From: Clostridiales bacterium
GTDB taxonomy: Bacteria > Bacillota > Clostridia > Oscillospirales > CAG-272
Direction: 5' to 3'
NCBI GenBank assembly: GCA_021202555.1
Contig: JAJQCT010000011.1
Span: 1 to 64,000, forward strand
DNA length: 64,000 nt
How positions within the stretch are numbered: position 1 is the stretch's first letter; each line of letters starts with the position of its first letter. This document shows positions 27,223-35,818 of this stretch, in pieces. The position numbers and the translations under genes were made by a program. The notes under the pieces are model-generated. The model had not been told where the DNA came from. It worked only from the letters and a program-made list of their open reading frames with translations, and did no database searches.

Positions 27223-27549
27223 ATGATAAGACACGTTATTCTCTGGAAGCTGCGCGACATACCCGACGATGGTACGAGCGCTGAAGCAGATGAGGTGAAA
27301 AGAAAGCTTGCGCTCTGTGAGGAGGGATTTTCCCGCCTTGTCGGGCGAATCCCCGGGCTTCTGTCGCTGAAGCTTTACACAAAGCCGCTCCTCTCGTCAA
27401 CCTGCGACCTTATGCTTGATGCGAAATTTGAGGATGAGGCGGCACTCTCCGCGTACAAATCGAATCCCGAGCATCAGGCTATACAGTCCGTTCTGCGTCC
27501 TCTCGTTTCCGAGCGGGTGTGCATGGACTGCGAGGAACCGAACACATAA
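27223..27549 (+). CDS. Dabb-family (stress-responsive A/B barrel) protein
   Basis: This 108-residue dimeric alpha/beta-barrel protein begins MIRHVILWKLRD. It has GRIPGLLSLKLYTKPLLSST in the middle and ends with a segment (DEAALSAYKSNPEHQAIQ) typical of Dabb proteins. The biochemical role is unknown in most members. GGAAAGG lies before the ATG. The hydrolase gene follows 17 bp after the stop, so they are co-transcribed. Confidence 0.88.
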   Translation: MIRHVILWKLRDIPDDGTSAEADEVKRKLALCEEGFSRLVGRIPGLLSLKLYTKPLLSSTCDLMLDAKFEDEAALSAYKSNPEHQAIQSVLRPLVSERVCMDCEEPNT

Positions 27550-27566
27550 GAAAAAAGGAGTTAAAA

Positions 27567-28457
27567 ATGAATATCAGCCGAGTGTTTTATACGGACGCGC
27601 GATACGCGCTTGAGGTAACATATACGCCTGACGTTGTGTTCGCGAAAAGGGAATCGGGCGACCTGAAGCTTCAGCTTCTTTTGCCGCGCTCTCCCATAGG
27701 TGCCGACAAGGAAAAAAAATACCCGCTTATCGTCGACGTCGCCGGCTCCGGCTGGCACGGAGTTACGGGCTATGAGCACGTTCCGAAGATGGTGGGGCTT
27801 GCATCCCGCGGCTTTGCCGTCGCGTGCATAGCGTACCGCGGAACGGAAAAGGACAGCGTAACATATCCCGCGGCAGTGCAGGACACAAAGGAGGCGATTC
27901 GCTTTCTGCGCGCGAACGCGGAGCGATTCGGAATTGACGCCGACCATGTGACGCTTCTCGGAGATTCGTCGGGCGGGCATACCGTCGCGGCGGCGGCTCT
28001 CACGGGAAACGAGGAATTTTTCAATATCGGCGAATATTCTGACGAAAGAGTTGACGTGAACGCCGTCGTGATGTTTTACGCACCGATAGATTTTCCGAAT
28101 CTCATCGCCGACAGAAAAGCCGAAGGAAAGCGGCTTCGCCGCGGCGAGGACCCGTACCCGATTGAGGGATGCGAGGTTTTCGGGCAGGAATTTTACGAAA
28201 ATCCCGAGGAAAATCTCAAAGCGGGCAGCCCGATAAATTATATCGAAGGCTGCGGGAGGCTTCCCGCGTTCCTTCTCATTCAGGGAGAGGAGGATCCGAT
28301 AATCCCGATGGCGCAGGGGCTGCGCTTCTGCGACCGCGTGATTGAGGCGGGCGGACGAGCCGAATTTGTCAAGGTGTGCGGCGCGGGACACGGAGGCGCC
28401 TGCTGGACGCCCGAGGTGATGGAAACTGTCGCTCAGTTTCTTCTGACGTACAACTGA
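27567..28457 (+). CDS. Alpha/beta hydrolase (BD-FAE/lipase-like esterase)
   Basis: This 296-residue hydrolase begins at the ATG with AAAAAGGAG upstream. It has the nucleophile elbow GDSSGGH (LLGDSSGGHTVAAAA), an oxyanion region near VDVAGSGWHG, a catalytic Asp candidate in QGEEDPIIP and a His in GAGHGGACW. The order and spacing fit carboxylesterase/acetylxylan-esterase-like BD-FAE proteins. No signal peptide is visible, so a cytoplasmic substrate such as acetylated sugars or drug esters is likely. It is co-transcribed with the Dabb gene. Confidence 0.88.
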   Translation: MNISRVFYTDARYALEVTYTPDVVFAKRESGDLKLQLLLPRSPIGADKEKKYPLIVDVAGSGWHGVTGYEHVPKMVGLASRGFAVACIAYRGTEKDSVTYPAAVQDTKEAIRFLRANAERFGIDADHVTLLGDSSGGHTVAAAALTGNEEFFNIGEYSDERVDVNAVVMFYAPIDFPNLIADRKAEGKRLRRGEDPYPIEGCEVFGQEFYENPEENLKAGSPINYIEGCGRLPAFLLIQGEEDPIIPMAQGLRFCDRVIEAGGRAEFVKVCGAGHGGACWTPEVMETVAQFLLTYN

Positions 28458-28466
28458 TGAAAAATT

Positions 28467-28503
28467 TCTCCCGCAGTGAGAGCCTCGGCTTCTTCGCGGG
28501 AGA
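28467..28503 (+). terminator. Terminator after hydrolase gene
   Basis: TCTCCCGC and GCGGGAGA pair across a 21-nt loop and TTTTT follows. Confidence 0.75.
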
Positions 28504-28536
28504 TTTTTGCCCTCTCAAAAATTTTTCTAAATCCTA

Positions 28537-28565
28537 TTGACTTATAGGGTTTTTGGTGCTACAAT
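28537..28565 (+). promoter_or_regulatory. Promoter and candidate metal-responsive operator of copA
   Basis: TTGACT 28537-28542, 17-bp spacer, TACAAT 28560-28565. An inverted repeat (CCTAT-TGACTT-ATAGG, 28533-28548) covers the -35, in a place where a repressor such as CsoR would block transcription. The spacer is not the 19-20 bp expected for a MerR/CueR activator. Confidence 0.7.
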
Positions 28566-28620
28566 AAATGCGCAAAAAAAAGCGCGGAGCTTCTGCCGCG
28601 CGGAAAGGAAAGAATACAGA

Positions 28621-31191
28621 TTGAAGTGCAGATATGATGTAACGGGAATGAGCTGCGCTGCGTGTCAGGTTCACGTTGAGCGCGCAGTCGGCGCGATTGA
28701 CGGGGTCCAGAACGTAGCGGTCAGCCTTCTCACAAACAGCATGACGGCGGAGTTTGACGAGACGAAGGTAAGCTCCGAGGATATATGCGGCGCCGTGGAG
28801 CGCGCCGGCTACGGCGCGTCCCCGCAGGGGACGGCATCGGCGGCGACCGGCGAGAGCAGCTCGGGAATTGAAGCCTCCGACAGGATTATGGAGGCGGAAA
28901 TCCGCGGAATGCGGACGAGACTGATTTTATCAATAATCTTTTTAATACCGCTTTTTTATATCGCTATGGGGCATATGCTCGGCGCGCCGCTCCCGTCGTT
29001 ACTGACAGGCGTTGAAAATTCGATGGTGTACGTGCTTTTGCAGCTCGTGCTTACACTTCCGATAATGTATATCAACGACCACTATTACAAAAACGGATTC
29101 CGTGCGCTCTGGCACCGCCAGCCGAATATGGATTCTCTCATCGCAATAGGAAGCGCCGCCGCGTTTCTTTATTCGCTCTACGGAATATTCATGACGGGGT
29201 GGGCGCTCGGTCACGGTGACCTTGAAGCCGCCGAGGTCTATCACATGGATTATCTCTACCTTGAATCGGTGGGAATGATTCTGACGCTCGTTTCCGTGGG
29301 AAAATACATGGAGGCAGTCTCAAAGGGCAAGACGGGGAGCGCGATTCGCGCGCTTGTGAAGCTTGCGCCGCAGACGGCGTATAAGCTGACGAAAAACGAG
29401 GCGGGCGAATATGTCGAGCGCGAGGTTTCCGTGTCGGAAATCGTCGTCGGCGACCTTTTAAGGGTGAAGCCGGGCGGCTCCGTCCCCGTAGACGGCAGGG
29501 TCGTCGAGGGGATCACCTCGATTGACGAATCGGCACTCACGGGCGAATCGATTCCCGTCGAAAAGCAGGCGGGCGACCGCGTTAGCGCCGCGACGATAAA
29601 TCAGACGGGAAGCTTTGTCATGGAGGCGACGGGAGTCGGCGAGGATACCGCGCTCTCGCGCATAATTCGCCTTGTCGAGGATGCGTCGTCGTCGAAGGCA
29701 CCGATAGCGAAGCTCGCAGACCGCGTCGCGGGCGTATTTGTCCCCGTTGTAATCGCGATAGCGATTGTGACCGCAGCCGTGTGGATTATAGTGACGGGTG
29801 ACGGAGGCGAGGCGCTCACGGCTGGCGTTTCCGTGCTTGTAATTTCATGTCCCTGCGCGCTCGGACTTGCGACACCCGTGGCAATTATGGTCGGCACGGG
29901 CAGAGGCGCGCAGAACGGCACGCTTTTCAAATCCGCTGAGGCGCTCGAGGTGCTCGGCGGGATAGGAGCCGTTGTGCTTGATAAGACGGGAACAGTCACT
30001 GAAGGAAAACCGACTGTGACGGATATAATTCCGTCGGGCGGCGTGAGCGGGGATGAGCTTTTGTCGTTCGCCGCCTCGATTGAGGGGATGTCGGAGCATC
30101 CGCTCGCCTCGGCAATAATCGAGCGGGCAAATGAGGTCGGCGCCGAGCGGCGTGACGCTCTGAATTTTGAAGCAATTCCCGGTAAGGGAGTGCGCGGAGA
30201 CATTGACGGGGTGCCTGTTTTCGCGGGAAATGCGCGATATATGAAGGAGACGGGAGTTTCCGGCTTTGAGACGTGCGAGAGTCTCGGAGGCGAGCTTGCC
30301 GAGGCGGGCAAAACGCCGCTTTACTTCGCTCGCGGGGGCGAATTTATAGGCACAATTGCGGTTGCCGACCCACCTAAGAAGGGAAGTCTTGAGGCAATTT
30401 CGGCGATGAGAAAATACGGACTTGATGTTGTGATGCTCACGGGCGACAACAGGCGCACGGCGGAGGCTGTCGCGCGCGGAATGGGGATTTCACGCGTCGT
30501 CGCGGAGGTTTTGCCCGAGGATAAGGAGCGCGCAGTCGCCTCGCTTCAGGCTGAGGGGAAAAAGGTCGCTATGATAGGCGACGGAATCAACGACGCGCCC
30601 GCGCTCGCGAGAGCAGACGTCGGCGTCGCCATCGGGGCGGGAACTGATGTCGCGATAGAATCCGCCGATGTCGTGCTTATGCGCTCAGATCTCATGGATG
30701 CGGTCGGCGCTTACGAGCTATCGCGCGCGACGATGAGAAATATACGCGAAAATCTCTTCTGGGCGCTCTTCTACAATTCAATAGGAATACCGCTCGCGGC
30801 GGGTGTGTTCTATCCGCTTCTGGGCTGGCAGCTCTCGCCGATGTTCGGCGCAGCGGCGATGAGTCTTTCATCCGTCTGCGTCTGTTCAAACGCCCTGCGT
30901 CTGAGATTCTTCAAGCCGAAGCACAAATCGGACGCGGCAGAAATCGGCGGCAAATCAAAAATTCACGAAAAGGAGGACAGGGGAATGACAAAATCGCTCA
31001 AAGTAACGGGAATGACGTGTGAGCACTGCAAGGCGCGCGTCGAAAAGGCGCTTTCCGAGGTTGAAGGCGTTTCCGGCGCGACTGTGGATCTGAGAAAAAA
31101 GACCGCAACGGTCGAGCTTTCGGCTGACGTTTCGGATGATACGCTCATCAAAGCAGTCGCCGACGCGGGCTACAGTGCCGTTATGAGGTGA
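28621..31191 (+). CDS. copA: Copper-exporting P1B-type ATPase with C-terminal CopZ domain
   Basis: About 856 residues. It has an N-terminal heavy-metal domain with GMSCAAC (C12, C15), membrane segments, TGESIP, the copper-selective CPC motif ([12 protein letters not shown]), the DKTGT phosphorylation site, GDGINDAP, and the last membrane pair. After a linker, a second heavy-metal domain ([15 protein letters not shown]) ends the protein, which is unusual. The frame is open upstream of 28621, but the promoter -10 lies at 28560-28565, so only the TTG at 28621 with AAAGGAAAGA before it fits the transcript. It exports Cu+ at the plasma membrane. Confidence 0.95.
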   Translation: MKCRYDVTGMSCAACQVHVERAVGAIDGVQNVAVSLLTNSMTAEFDETKVSSEDICGAVERAGYGASPQGTASAATGESSSGIEASDRIMEAEIRGMRTRLILSIIFLIPLFYIAMGHMLGAPLPSLLTGVENSMVYVLLQLVLTLPIMYINDHYYKNGFRALWHRQPNMDSLIAIGSAAAFLYSLYGIFMTGWALGHGDLEAAEVYHMDYLYLESVGMILTLVSVGKYMEAVSKGKTGSAIRALVKLAPQTAYKLTKNEAGEYVEREVSVSEIVVGDLLRVKPGGSVPVDGRVVEGITSIDESALTGESIPVEKQAGDRVSAATINQTGSFVMEATGVGEDTALSRIIRLVEDASSSKAPIAKLADRVAGVFVPVVIAIAIVTAAVWIIVTGDGGEALTAGVSVLVISCPCALGLATPVAIMVGTGRGAQNGTLFKSAEALEVLGGIGAVVLDKTGTVTEGKPTVTDIIPSGGVSGDELLSFAASIEGMSEHPLASAIIERANEVGAERRDALNFEAIPGKGVRGDIDGVPVFAGNARYMKETGVSGFETCESLGGELAEAGKTPLYFARGGEFIGTIAVADPPKKGSLEAISAMRKYGLDVVMLTGDNRRTAEAVARGMGISRVVAEVLPEDKERAVASLQAEGKKVAMIGDGINDAPALARADVGVAIGAGTDVAIESADVVLMRSDLMDAVGAYELSRATMRNIRENLFWALFYNSIGIPLAAGVFYPLLGWQLSPMFGAAAMSLSSVCVCSNALRLRFFKPKHKSDAAEIGGKSKIHEKEDRGMTKSLKVTGMTCEHCKARVEKALSEVEGVSGATVDLRKKTATVELSADVSDDTLIKAVADAGYSAVMR
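30985..31191 (+). CDS. copZ: Possible internally started CopZ copper chaperone
   Basis: Within the copA frame an AGGAGG (30971-30976) lies 8 nt before an ATG at 30985. Starting there gives a complete 68-residue Cop[21 protein letters not shown], then a [14 protein letters not shown] ending. The same domain is also the C-terminus of CopA, so this would be an alternative product of one gene. In E. coli a separate chaperone is made from copA by a frameshift; here the signal is an internal start instead. Both product forms are inferred. Confidence 0.6.
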   Translation: MTKSLKVTGMTCEHCKARVEKALSEVEGVSGATVDLRKKTATVELSADVSDDTLIKAVADAGYSAVMR

Positions 31192-31199
31192 CAAGACAT

Positions 31200-31341
31200 T
31201 GAGGAACGGTCATAGACCGTTCCTCAAGTCTGGTGAATATTGCGCGCAGCGCAATATTCACGGTACACTGCTCAATTTGGGGCAAAATGGGCATAGCCCA
31301 TTTATCAAGTCTGATGAATATTGCGCATAGCGCAATATTCA
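31200..31341 (+). repeat. Two tandem ~80-nt units of paired perfect hairpins
   Basis: Four hairpins lie between copA and the next gene: 31200-31226, 31233-31261, 31285-31303 and 31315-31341. Stems are 8-13 bp without mismatch, and loops are ATA or GCA. The first hairpin of each unit differs in sequence but keeps its pairing; the second (GAATATTGCGC stem) is identical in both. The flanks TCAAGTCTG and CGGT also repeat. No T run follows. Confidence 0.8.
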
Positions 31342-31414
31342 CGGTGAAGTGCTTTGTTTTATTATATAAATAAATTACAGCTTCATACATTAAGTTTTAT
31401 GGGGAGGATTTCGC

Positions 31415-31657
31415 ATGACAACAATAGATGCTACCGTTTCCATGATGGAAGCAATGCCGGAGGACGCAAGAATTAAAGTGATGGAGTACGCACAGACGCT
31501 CTTTACATCATTTAAGCCGTCAAATCCCTTTACAGCAAAATCGGAGGAGGATATTCTTGACGATCTTTGCAGGGCACGCCGTCAGATTGAGGACGGGGAA
31601 GGCATTCCCGCAGAGGACGCGCTTAATGAAATAGGCAAAAAGCATGGATTCATATAA
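31415..31657 (+). CDS. Type II antitoxin (RelB/DUF2281-like)
   Basis: This 80-residue acidic protein starts MTTIDATVSMMEAMPEDARI and continues KVMEYAQTLF. The C-terminal part (DDLCRARRQIEDGEGIPAEDAL) is the region that typically wraps a RelE-type toxin. GGGGAGG precedes the ATG. It overlaps the toxin gene by 14 bp, so the pair is translationally coupled. The assignment as antitoxin rests mainly on size, order and overlap. Confidence 0.8.
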   Translation: MTTIDATVSMMEAMPEDARIKVMEYAQTLFTSFKPSNPFTAKSEEDILDDLCRARRQIEDGEGIPAEDALNEIGKKHGFI

Positions 31658-31970
31658 GGTTATTATAGCTCCGCGGGCGAAAGAACAGCTTGAGAGCTAT
31701 ATTGATTACATTCATTATACGCTGCTTAACGAAATTTCCGCAAAAAACGTCTATTCCGACGCAGAAGAAACAATTGCGCGTCTTGCGAATATCGCAGGCA
31801 GTTTAAGCTTCTGTCCGCATCCAAAATTAAAAGAGCATGGATACCGTGCCATACGCTTCAAGCGGCACGAGTACGTCATGCTTTATCGTGTCGCGGGACA
31901 AACGGCATATGTGGATGCGGTTTACCATCAAAAGCAAGATTACGAAAATACTTTCGCGTCAAAATTGTGA
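31644..31970 (+). CDS. RelE/ParE-family toxin
   Basis: This 108-residue protein has the RelE/ParE fold: YKVIIAPRAKEQLESYIDYI, then a variable middle, then GYRAIRFKRHEYVMLYRVAG and AYVDAVYHQKQDYENTF near the end. The conserved Arg and Tyr/His positions around RFKRHEYVMLYRV are typical. RelE-type toxins cleave mRNA in the ribosome while ParE-type poison gyrase, and the sequence does not separate them. The upstream overlapping gene is its antitoxin. Confidence 0.85.
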   Translation: MDSYKVIIAPRAKEQLESYIDYIHYTLLNEISAKNVYSDAEETIARLANIAGSLSFCPHPKLKEHGYRAIRFKRHEYVMLYRVAGQTAYVDAVYHQKQDYENTFASKL

Positions 31971-32031
31971 GCTATACTGAAAAACATCTTTATTTTTTTC
32001 TTTTTCATCCGAACGAATGGGGGATAATTCC

Positions 32032-32922
32032 GTGTCATGTAAAATTCTGCGTGCCATTACGCGCGACGGGAGCGCGAGGGTACACGTTATAAATTCGACA
32101 GAGGCTGTGAACCGCGCGATTGAGATTCACAAAACATCGGCGACGGCAGGCGCCGCGATGGGGAGACTTCTCACCGTGACGTCAGTCATGGGCTGTATGC
32201 TCGGCGAGGCGGAGGATTCCGTCACCGTCACCGTAAAGGGTGACGGGGCGCTCGGAATGATGACAGCAGTGTCCGATTATCTCGGAAACGTGCGCGTTTA
32301 TGTCGAAAATCCTACGGCTGACCTGCCGCCTAACAAATACGGCAAGCTCGACGTGGGCGGTATTGTCGGCGGCGGACTTCTTCAGGTTATATGCGACGCG
32401 GGCGGCGAGGAGCCGTATATCGGGATTACCCCGCTTGTCTCGGGCGAAATCGGCGAGGATATAGCCTCATATTATGCCGAAAGCGAGCAGATTCCCACAA
32501 TGTGCGCCGTCGGCGTTTTAATCGACCGCGACCTTTCCTGCCGCGCGGCAGGCTGCGTGCTTATTCAGATGCTGCCGTTTTACGACGACGCGACGGCGGC
32601 TTCGCTTGAGAAGAACGCGGCGGGGCTTACGCACATTTCGTCAATGTTTGACTCGGGGATGACCTGTCGCGACGTGCTTGCCGCTGCAATGGGGAATGTC
32701 GAGTACGACATATTCGACGAGCTTTCGGCGGAATATCGCTGCACCTGCTCGCGCGAGCGGACGGCGAGAGCCGTTTACAGTCTCGGACGCGACGAGGTAG
32801 AACGCCTGCTTTCGGAGGAGCGCGAGCGCACGGGACGCGAGGAAATCGAGGTATGCTGCCGCTTCTGCGGCAACAAATACGTTTTCTCAAAGGACGACGC
32901 TTTGAAAATGTTCAATAAATAA
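32032..32922 (+). CDS. hslO: Redox-regulated chaperone Hsp33
   Basis: About 296 residues. The N-terminal domain (CKILRAITRDGSARVHVINST), GGGLLQVICDAGG and SGEIGEDIASYYAESEQIPT match Hsp33. The zinc redox switch is present as CTC and CRFC (CTCSRERTAR...CCRFCGNKY). Hsp33 becomes an active holdase when these cysteines are oxidised. The frame extends to an ATG at 32017, but GGGGGA lies 7 nt before the GTG at 32032 and that start matches the family N-terminus, so I prefer it. Confidence 0.93.
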   Translation: MSCKILRAITRDGSARVHVINSTEAVNRAIEIHKTSATAGAAMGRLLTVTSVMGCMLGEAEDSVTVTVKGDGALGMMTAVSDYLGNVRVYVENPTADLPPNKYGKLDVGGIVGGGLLQVICDAGGEEPYIGITPLVSGEIGEDIASYYAESEQIPTMCAVGVLIDRDLSCRAAGCVLIQMLPFYDDATAASLEKNAAGLTHISSMFDSGMTCRDVLAAAMGNVEYDIFDELSAEYRCTCSRERTARAVYSLGRDEVERLLSEERERTGREEIEVCCRFCGNKYVFSKDDALKMFNK

Positions 32923-32947
32923 TTCCGCACAGCAGAATATATATAGC

Positions 32948-32988
32948 AGACGTTGAGCGATGGGACTATGCCGCATCGCTCAACGTCT
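32948..32988 (+). terminator. Terminator of hslO
   Basis: 15-bp stem AGACGTTGAGCGATG/CATCGCTCAACGTCT with an 11-nt loop, followed by TAAAAATAAAATTTTTT. Confidence 0.85.
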
Positions 32989-33016
32989 TAAAAATAAAAT
33001 TTTTTATTCAAGGTGC

Positions 33017-33045
33017 TTGACAAAATAAAAAATATATGGTATAGT
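33017..33045 (+). promoter_or_regulatory. Sigma-A promoter
   Basis: TTGACA 33017-33022, 17-bp spacer, TATAGT 33040-33045, ~50 nt before the ATG at 33096. Confidence 0.85.
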
Positions 33046-33095
33046 AGTATCAGAGGGTAATGAAAACCCGATGAAAAGATGTGGAGGTCAAGGAA

Positions 33096-33779
33096 ATGAA
33101 GTTTTCAGAAAGATCGAAGGGACAGCAAATCGCGTTTGTGGCGTTTGTTTCGGCTGTATGCTGCATACTCGCGCTCGCTGCCGTTTACTGCGCGGCAGTT
33201 TCGGGTTCATACGATTCATTCGCGTCGTATATGTTTTTGATGATTTCCCTTATTGCCGTGCCCGCGATACTCGTGCTGTATATAATTTACCACATGGCGT
33301 CGGCAATATTTGAAAGTCGCTGGGGCTACAGAAAATTCAGAATCGCGTTTGCGTCGTGCGAGCTGCTGACGGTTATTCTCGCGGGCATATTGATTCCGGC
33401 GAAAATGTCGAACTCCTTGCCGTATTATATGCTCGGCTTCGCTGTGCTTCTGAGAATCGCAGAAATTTTCGCGGCTTGCGGCGTCGATGCGAGGGAGGCA
33501 GGTATTTCATACGGATGTGCGCTTCGTGAAAAATTAAGGAATCCCGTCCTCATCATGCGCGCGGCTGTAGCCTTAATGCTTGCGGTCGGCGCGGTATTCT
33601 GCTTTGCCGGACTTTTCGGCGGCGGATTTACGACGTTCAGCTTCGGTCACCTGACGATAGGAAGCATATACATCGATCTCGACGACGTTGTACTTCCGAC
33701 ATACTGCGCGGTGATTCTGGCGCTTTTCGCCGCCTCGTGCCTCGTGCGCCATCTGCCGCGCCTCAAAGCGAAGGAATGA
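33096..33779 (+). CDS. Multi-pass membrane protein, unknown
   Basis: About 227 residues with roughly six predicted membrane helices (e.g. QQIAFVAFVSAVCCILALAA, LMISLIAVPAILVLYIIYHM, LPYYMLGFAVLLRIAEIFAA, VIMRAAVALMLAVGAVF and a last one near VVLPTYCAVILALFAASCLV). Short polar loops contain the segment ESRWGYRKFR. No motif identifies a transporter or enzyme. The ATG at 33096 has GGAGG 8 nt upstream. It is its own unit, bounded by a promoter and a bidirectional terminator. Confidence 0.75.
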   Translation: MKFSERSKGQQIAFVAFVSAVCCILALAAVYCAAVSGSYDSFASYMFLMISLIAVPAILVLYIIYHMASAIFESRWGYRKFRIAFASCELLTVILAGILIPAKMSNSLPYYMLGFAVLLRIAEIFAACGVDAREAGISYGCALREKLRNPVLIMRAAVALMLAVGAVFCFAGLFGGGFTTFSFGHLTIGSIYIDLDDVVLPTYCAVILALFAASCLVRHLPRLKAKE

Positions 33780-33793
33780 TTTCAATCAAACAG

Positions 33794-33830
33794 AAAATCG
33801 AGGATTCGCTCCGTGCGAATCCTCGATTTT
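33794..33830. terminator. Bidirectional terminator between convergent genes
   Basis: 16-bp stem AAAATCGAGGATTCGC/GCGAATCCTCGATTTT with a 5-nt loop. It carries A's before and T's after, so it can stop transcripts from both the membrane gene and cls. Confidence 0.85.
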
Positions 33831-33849
33831 TATGTCTCATTCGCGAAAA

Positions 33850-35391
33850 CTAAAGCAGCGGCGCCAGTAGCTGTACGCAGTCGCGCACAATTTTCTCGCC
33901 GAAGGTGAGCTTGTCCCTGTCGATTCGCTCACACTCCTTCAGTGTTTCGGCGAAATCGCGCTTCACATCGGGAATCGAGTCCGTGCCGTACATGAAAACT
34001 CCGTCCTCGAAATGATGCGCGAAGCTTCTGTAATCGAAATTTATCGTGCCGCACACGGCGTATTTGTCGTCGGAAATGACGTTTTTCGCGTGAATGAAGC
34101 CCGGCACAAACTCGTAAATCTTCACGCCGTTTTTAATCAGCGTCCCGTATGAGCTTCGCGTCATGATGTAAACGAGCTTCTTGTCGGGGATGCGCGGCGT
34201 GATTATGCGCACATCGACGCCGCGAAGCGCCGCATTCTGAAGCGCCGCCGTCAGTGTGTTGTCGATGATGAGATACGGGGTCGTGATATAAACGTATGCG
34301 CTCGCCTGATTTATTATGTTGAGGAACAAATCCTTTCCCGTGGAGCGGCTGTAAAAGGGCTTCGGACCGCTGCCGAACGGGATTACAAATCCCTTTTCGG
34401 CGCCGCAGTAGGGCGTCGATTCCGCGAAATATTTCGCGTAATTGCTTATCGTTTTCTGATTCAGGTCCCAGTTCATGAGGAAAAGCCTTGACAGCCCTTC
34501 GACCGCGGAGCCGATGAGCCTGATTCCGCCGTCCTTCCAGTACCCGAAGCGCTCCTTTTTGTTGATGTACTCGTCCGCTAAATTGATTCCGCCCGTGTAG
34601 CCGATTTTGCCGTCGACGACGACGATTTTTCGGTGGTCGCGGTTATTGTGCATCGGAGACGCGCTCGGCATGACGTGACCGAATTTGTAGCATTCGATTC
34701 CCATTTTGCGCAGCGTCTTGTCGTAATTGCCCGGAAGCGTCCCCATGCAGCCGATGTCGTCGTAAAGCATACGAATCTCCACGCCCTCGGCGTGCTTTTC
34801 TTTAAGAATTTCAAGCGTTTCGTCGAGCATAATCCCGAAATCGACGATGAAAAACTCAAGGAAGATGAATTTGTTTGCGGCGCGCAGATCCTCCTTCATG
34901 CAGATGAACATCTCCTCACCGGATGAAAGATATTCCGTCCTCGTGCCGCCGTAAACCTTCGCGAATTTGTCGTCGTGGAGAATCAGCTTCGCCTTCCCGT
35001 ATGTCATGGGATCAAGCTCCCGAAGCCGCCTCACCGCATCCATATCGATTTCGCGGCGGTCGACCTCGGTGACAACATCGTTCATTTTGCAGAAATGCTT
35101 CGCATTTTTCCTCGTCAGACGGCGCTCGAAAAATATAAAGTAAAGCACCGCGCCGACGACAGGCGAAATCAGCACTATCGCCATCCACGGCAGCTTGTTT
35201 TCGGGGCTTGTATCGCGGTTTACAATCGACAAAAACGCGACAAATGAAATCAAATCAACCAAAACGGAAAGCACGGGCGATATGCGCTCAAGCGCCTGAA
35301 ACGACGCGATGATTCCCACAACCTCAACGAGAATCAAAAGCGCGGATATTCCGTACTTGGACAGAAAAAGCTTTATCTTCCTCGGATTCAT
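33850..35391 (-). CDS. cls: Cardiolipin synthase
   Basis: About 513 residues. Two N-terminal membrane segments (to ~60) are followed by two PLD phospholipase-D motifs: HNNRDHRKIVVVDGK (~residue 240) and a later FIHAKNVISDDKYAVCG (~420), each with HxK. It makes cardiolipin from two phosphatidylglycerols in the inner membrane. The ATG at 35391 has GGGAG 7 nt upstream; a possible upstream ATG at 35409 is less well supported. It has its own promoter at 35476-35504. Confidence 0.93.
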   Translation of the reverse strand: MNPRKIKLFLSKYGISALLILVEVVGIIASFQALERISPVLSVLVDLISFVAFLSIVNRDTSPENKLPWMAIVLISPVVGAVLYFIFFERRLTRKNAKHFCKMNDVVTEVDRREIDMDAVRRLRELDPMTYGKAKLILHDDKFAKVYGGTRTEYLSSGEEMFICMKEDLRAANKFIFLEFFIVDFGIMLDETLEILKEKHAEGVEIRMLYDDIGCMGTLPGNYDKTLRKMGIECYKFGHVMPSASPMHNNRDHRKIVVVDGKIGYTGGINLADEYINKKERFGYWKDGGIRLIGSAVEGLSRLFLMNWDLNQKTISNYAKYFAESTPYCGAEKGFVIPFGSGPKPFYSRSTGKDLFLNIINQASAYVYITTPYLIIDNTLTAALQNAALRGVDVRIITPRIPDKKLVYIMTRSSYGTLIKNGVKIYEFVPGFIHAKNVISDDKYAVCGTINFDYRSFAHHFEDGVFMYGTDSIPDVKRDFAETLKECERIDRDKLTFGEKIVRDCVQLLAPLL

Positions 35392-35465
35392 GTTCCCACT
35401 CCCTTTCATTTAACGCGAAAGACATATTATTCTATTAAGCAGCTAAGCACTTCACCAACTTGAAG

Positions 35466-35504
35466 GTTCAATGTTATTATACCATATTGAACGGAAAACT
35501 GCAA
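35466..35504 (-). promoter_or_regulatory. Promoter of cls with overlapping inverted repeat
   Basis: On the minus strand TTGCAG (35499-35504), 17-bp spacer, TATAAT (35476-35481). The inverted repeat GTTCAAT-N13-ATTGAAC (35466-35492) spans the -10 and looks like an operator. Confidence 0.7.
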
Positions 35505-35584
35505 ATACAGAATCAAATCCGTAACATCAAAAAGGCGGGCGGTGCGATAAGACGCAATTTACAGAAAATTCACACACAGTTCTG

Positions 35585-35613
35585 TTGACATTACCCGCCT
35601 GTTCCTGTATAAT
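35585..35613 (+). promoter_or_regulatory. Consensus promoter of the ToxIN locus
   Basis: TTGACA 35585-35590, 17-bp spacer, TATAAT 35608-35613: perfect hexamers. It drives the antitoxin RNA and, by read-through of the terminator, toxN. Confidence 0.9.
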
Positions 35614-35662
35614 ATATGTGCTGATAGGCAAATCCTATCTTATGGGCGCGAAAGCACCCGTA

Positions 35663-35764
35663 AAAAGCGGTGAGTCCTACCGTAAGTGGAAGCGATAAAA
35701 GCGGTGAGTCCTACCGTGAGTGGAAGCGATAAAAGCAGTGAGTCCTACTGTGAGTGGAAACTTT
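35663..35764 (+). ncRNA. toxI: ToxI-type antitoxin RNA: three 34-nt tandem repeats
   Basis: The unit AAAAGCGGTGAGTCCTACCG (then TGAGTGGAAGCGAT) repeats at 35663, 35697 and 35731 with exact 34-nt spacing; the third diverges in its last few bases. In the third repeat GGT becomes AGT while its partner ACC becomes ACT, keeping the stem paired. The array sits between a promoter and a terminator, directly before a ToxN-family gene. In known type III systems such repeats are cut by the toxin into single units that form pseudoknots and cage the toxin in a triangular complex. Confidence 0.9.
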
Positions 35765-35765
35765 C

Positions 35766-35790
35766 AGGCTGCGTGAATCACACGCAGCCT
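35766..35790 (+). terminator. Leaky terminator between antitoxin RNA and toxN
   Basis: 10-bp stem AGGCTGCGTG/CACGCAGCCT with a 5-nt loop, followed by ATTTTTC. In ToxIN systems a terminator here sets the excess of antitoxin RNA over toxin mRNA. Confidence 0.85.
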
Positions 35791-35818
35791 ATTTTTCATG
35801 CTTTGAACGGAGAAAATC

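Noticed and set aside
28537..28620. Upstream start of copA
   Set aside because: It would lie within or before the promoter -10, so it would not be in the transcript.
30930..30990. Programmed frameshift in copA
   Set aside because: The CopZ domain is in the same frame, and no slippery heptamer with downstream structure is seen there.
35663..35764. Possible CRISPR array
   Set aside because: The 34-nt units are contiguous with no unique spacers, and a ToxN gene follows.
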